Origin: Afipia clevelandensis ATCC 49720
GTDB taxonomy: Bacteria; Pseudomonadota; Alphaproteobacteria; Rhizobiales; Xanthobacteraceae
Direction: 5' to 3'
Assembly (NCBI RefSeq): GCF_000336555.1
Contig: NZ_KB375281.1
Span: 3,603,440 to 3,667,439, forward strand
DNA length: 64,000 nucleotides
The notes beneath the pieces were generated by a model. That model was not told the origin of the DNA and did not search any database. It saw only the letters and a list, made by a program, of their open reading frames with translations. The translations under genes and the position numbers were made by a program. Shown here one piece after another: positions 61,756-64,000 of this stretch. How positions within the stretch are numbered: the stretch's first letter is position 1; each line of letters starts with the position of its first letter.

Positions 61756-62985
61756 TCAGCCGCCGACGTCGCCGCTGATGATCGGGCCGAACAACTGCCA
61801 GCGCTCGCCGGTGAACTTCATCAGTTGCAACTGGCTGATCGGTGCGAAGTCGGTGGCGCTGGTGTTCAGCTTGATTCCGGGCAGGCCCATTTCAAGCTGA
61901 AGGTCCTTGATACTGGCAGCCTGCTTCATCACGTTCGCGCGGGTGAGATTGTCACCGCACATCTTCAGCACATGAACCATGGTCTGCGCCGAGCTGTAGC
62001 CGAAGGCGACCGACGAGTCGGCGCGGTTGGCTTCCGGGAAGTACTTCGCGAGGAACGCATCGAAGTTCTTCACGCCCGGATCGTCCTTCCACTGCGGGTC
62101 GGTCGGGTCCTTGCCGTAGGTCGCGGAGATCACGCCCTGTGCGTTCTCAAAGCCGGCGGGCTTGATCACCGAACCGGTGGAGGAGGCGACGTTGTTCAGG
62201 ATGAACAGCGGCTTCCAGCCGAGCTCGGCCACCTTCTTGATCGACTGCGCGCCGAACTTCGGTGTGGTGATGCTGACGAACACATCGGCGCCCTTCGACT
62301 TCAGCGCGACGATCTGCGAATCGACGGTCGGGACCGAGGTTTCGTAAGGCTCCTCCGCCACGATCATCGACGCGCCCTTGGCGCCGAGGCCGTCCTTCAG
62401 GCCCTTCAGCACGTCTTTGCCGAAATCGTCGTTCTGATAGAGGATGCCGATCTTGCCGTTCGGCTTTTCCTTCATCAGGTACTTCGCATAGATCACGCCT
62501 TCGCTCTGGTAGTTGGGCTGCCAGCCCATCGTCCAGGGGAAGTTCTTCGGATCGTTCCATTTGGTTGCGCCGGTGGCGACGAACAGTTGCGGCACCTTCT
62601 TGGCGTTCATGTATTTCTGGATCGCCGAATTCGACGGCGTGCCGAGCGAGTTGAAGATCAGCAGGACTTCATCGCTCTCCACCAGCTTGCGGGCCTGCTC
62701 CACGGCCTTGGGCGGTGAATAACCATCGTCATAGGAAATAAAATTGATCTTGCGGCCGTTGATCCCGCCTTCCGCATTGATCTTGTTGAAATAGGCTGCC
62801 TGGGTCTTGCCGATGATGCCGTAGGCGGAGGCCGGTCCGCTGTAAGGCATGATGTTGCCGATCTTGATTTCGGTATCGGTGGCGCCGGTATCGTATTTCT
62901 TTTGCGCGAACGCGCTGCCCGTCGATGCGGCGAAGACCGCGGCGGTTGCGAGCAGCAACATCCCGTTGAGTTTTTTAAGAGCCAT
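61756..62985 (-). CDS. Liv-type ABC transporter substrate-binding protein (tandem copy 1)
   Basis: A 409-residue periplasmic receptor. Signal peptide MALKKLNGMLLLATAAVFAA, then mature start KYDTGATDTEIKIGNIMPYS, GPASAYGIIGKTQAAYFNKI, and the mid-domain GKIGILYQNDDFGKDVLKGL. The start is ATG 62985, before the signal; the open frame runs to 63102. The sequence is strikingly like the gene at 63163-64000 (the same TDFAPISQLQLMKF-type end), showing tandem duplication. Receptors of this group bind branched-chain amino acids, amides or aromatic acids. Confidence 0.92.
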   Translation of the reverse strand: MALKKLNGMLLLATAAVFAASTGSAFAQKKYDTGATDTEIKIGNIMPYSGPASAYGIIGKTQAAYFNKINAEGGINGRKINFISYDDGYSPPKAVEQARKLVESDEVLLIFNSLGTPSNSAIQKYMNAKKVPQLFVATGATKWNDPKNFPWTMGWQPNYQSEGVIYAKYLMKEKPNGKIGILYQNDDFGKDVLKGLKDGLGAKGASMIVAEEPYETSVPTVDSQIVALKSKGADVFVSITTPKFGAQSIKKVAELGWKPLFILNNVASSTGSVIKPAGFENAQGVISATYGKDPTDPQWKDDPGVKNFDAFLAKYFPEANRADSSVAFGYSSAQTMVHVLKMCGDNLTRANVMKQAASIKDLQLEMGLPGIKLNTSATDFAPISQLQLMKFTGERWQLFGPIISGDVGG

Positions 62986-63113
62986 TTCTTGTGTTTCCCT
63001 AACCTGATTTTTTGAGTTTTGTTGAGGCAGTCGCCTTTGGAAGCCTTTGCCGGCTTCTCTTGTATTCAATACCGTTTGCCTCGGTGTTTCAACAAACGGC
63101 ATTGAAATGGAAA

Positions 63114-63138
63114 CCCCTGCGAGCGTGTGTCGCAGGGG
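63114..63138 (-). terminator. Weak intrinsic terminator after tandem receptor copy 2
   Basis: CCCCTGCGA-gcgtgtg-TCGCAGGGG: 9-bp stem, loop of 7. On the minus strand it is followed by TTTCC, a short T-run, so termination may be partial and allow read-through into copy 1. Confidence 0.5.
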
Positions 63139-63162
63139 GTAACTGGTGTTCCCGGGGGCGAA

Positions 63163-64000
63163 CTAGCCGCCGACATCGCCACTCAGGATATCGCCGAACC
63201 GCTCCCAGGTCTGGCCCTTGAAGCGCATAAGCTGCATCTGGCTGATCGGGGCGAAGTCGGTGGCGCTGGTGTTGATCTTGACGCCCGGCAGCAGGCCCTC
63301 CAGCTCGAGGTTCTTCATGCTGGCGGCCTGTTTCATGATGTTCGCGCGGGTGAGATTGTCGCCGCACGCCTTCAGCACATGGACGAGGGTCTGGGCTGAA
63401 TTGTAGCCGTAGATCACCGAGCCGTCGGCGCGGTTCAGATCGGGCGCGTACTTCTGCAGGAAGGCATCGTAGTTCTTCATTCCCTTGTCGTCCTTCCACT
63501 GCGGATCGGTGGGATCCTTGGCGTAGGCCGCCGAGATGATGTTCTGGGAATTTTCAAATCCGGCGGGCTTGATGACGGAGCCGACCGACGCCGAGACGTT
63601 GTTGAGGATGAACAGCGGCTTCCATTCAAGCTCGGCCACCTTCTTGATCGACTGCGCGGCGAACTTCGGCGTGGTGATGCTGATGAAGACATCCGCGCCT
63701 TTCGACTTCAGGGCGACGACCTGCGAGTCGATGGTCGGCACACTGGTCTCGTAGGACTCTTCCGCGATAATCATGGACGCGCCCTTCTTGCCGAGGCCGT
63801 CCTTGATGCCCTTGAGATAGTCCTTACCGTAATCGTCGTTCTGATACAGAATGCCGATCTTGGCGTTCGGCTTCTCCTTCAGAAGGTAGTTCGCGTAGAT
63901 GCGGCCTTCGCTCTGGTAGTTGGGCTGCCAGCCCATGGTCCAGGGGAAATCCTTCGGGTCGTTCCACTTGGTCGCGCCGGTGGCGACGAACAGTTGCGGG
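63163..64000 (-). CDS. Liv-type ABC transporter substrate-binding protein (tandem copy 2, 5'-truncated by window)
   Basis: About 279 C-terminal residues of a receptor whose start lies beyond the right edge. Reading in from the edge: PQLFVATGATKWNDPKDFPW, then TMGWQPNYQSEGRIYANYLL, the segment AKIGILYQNDDYGKDYLKGI, and the end TDFAPISQMQLMRFKGQTWE. Residue for residue it is a close paralogue of the gene at 61756-62985 with mostly conservative changes. Located upstream on the same strand, 177 bp from copy 1. Not a pseudogene: no stop or frameshift in the visible part. Confidence 0.92.
   Translation of the reverse strand, partial: PQLFVATGATKWNDPKDFPWTMGWQPNYQSEGRIYANYLLKEKPNAKIGILYQNDDYGKDYLKGIKDGLGKKGASMIIAEESYETSVPTIDSQVVALKSKGADVFISITTPKFAAQSIKKVAELEWKPLFILNNVSASVGSVIKPAGFENSQNIISAAYAKDPTDPQWKDDKGMKNYDAFLQKYAPDLNRADGSVIYGYNSAQTLVHVLKACGDNLTRANIMKQAASMKNLELEGLLPGVKINTSATDFAPISQMQLMRFKGQTWERFGDILSGDVGG

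Overview
This 64 kb chromosomal window comes from a GC-rich alphaproteobacterium of the Bradyrhizobium / Rhodopseudomonas / Afipia group (Nitrobacteraceae). The assignment rests on gene content and order typical of that family: ispH-thrB-rnhA, DUF1192 and rcdA (DUF1465) next to rpmE, TrcR (DUF1013), many Liv-type and Bug/TAXI-type solute receptors, and dispersed palindromic repeats of the 'gtcattgcgaggagcg...cgctcgcaatgacg' kind at many gene ends. No rRNA, tRNA, CRISPR array, transposase, integrase or phage gene was seen. The region reads as ordinary chromosome with strong catabolic content.

Layout. 0-8 kb: an EntS-like MFS exporter, an orphan Bug/TctC receptor, and a TAXI-TRAP importer (receptor, fused permease, and a DUF1850 protein that unusually carries a TPR tail). 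8-17 kb: propionyl-CoA synthetase, small proteins, a DsbA-like oxidoreductase, TrcR, then ispH-thrB-rnhA, a 1-Cys peroxiredoxin and a DsbD alpha-like protein. 17-26 kb: YqgE, a large membrane PAS-GGDEF-EAL protein whose GGDEF motif is degenerate, a quinone oxidoreductase, DUF1192, a likely small RNA with a strong terminator, rcdA, rpmE and an ABC exporter. 26-33 kb: an enoyl-CoA hydratase, lemA with two TPM-domain genes, putA with its divergent Lrp-type regulator, and a secreted protein with transglutaminase-like Cys/His/Asp features.

33.6-46.4 kb is the most coherent accessory block. It holds two acyl-CoA ligases (one feruloyl-CoA synthase-like), a thiolase, a TetR regulator, an alpha-methylacyl-CoA racemase, an SDR hydroxyacyl-CoA dehydrogenase, a crotonase, two unequal acyl-CoA dehydrogenases that look like a heteromeric pair, a nitroreductase and a LinB-like haloalkane dehalogenase. 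Together these supply every step of one beta-oxidation spiral for a substrate with a 2-methyl branch and/or an aromatic ring.

46-53 kb holds small regulators and enzymes (GFA, YkgJ/YafY, GST, PNPOx/LysR, thioesterase) and pobA, which makes protocatechuate. 53-64 kb is a Liv-type ABC import region: livH, a livM-livG fusion, livF, a divergent MarR regulator and three receptors, two of them a tandem duplication at the right edge (the last truncated by the window). It also holds an adenylate cyclase-like protein and a glycerate 2-kinase. The aromatic-acid ligase, pobA and the Liv system fit a lignin-monomer or aromatic/branched acid lifestyle, but that link is inference.
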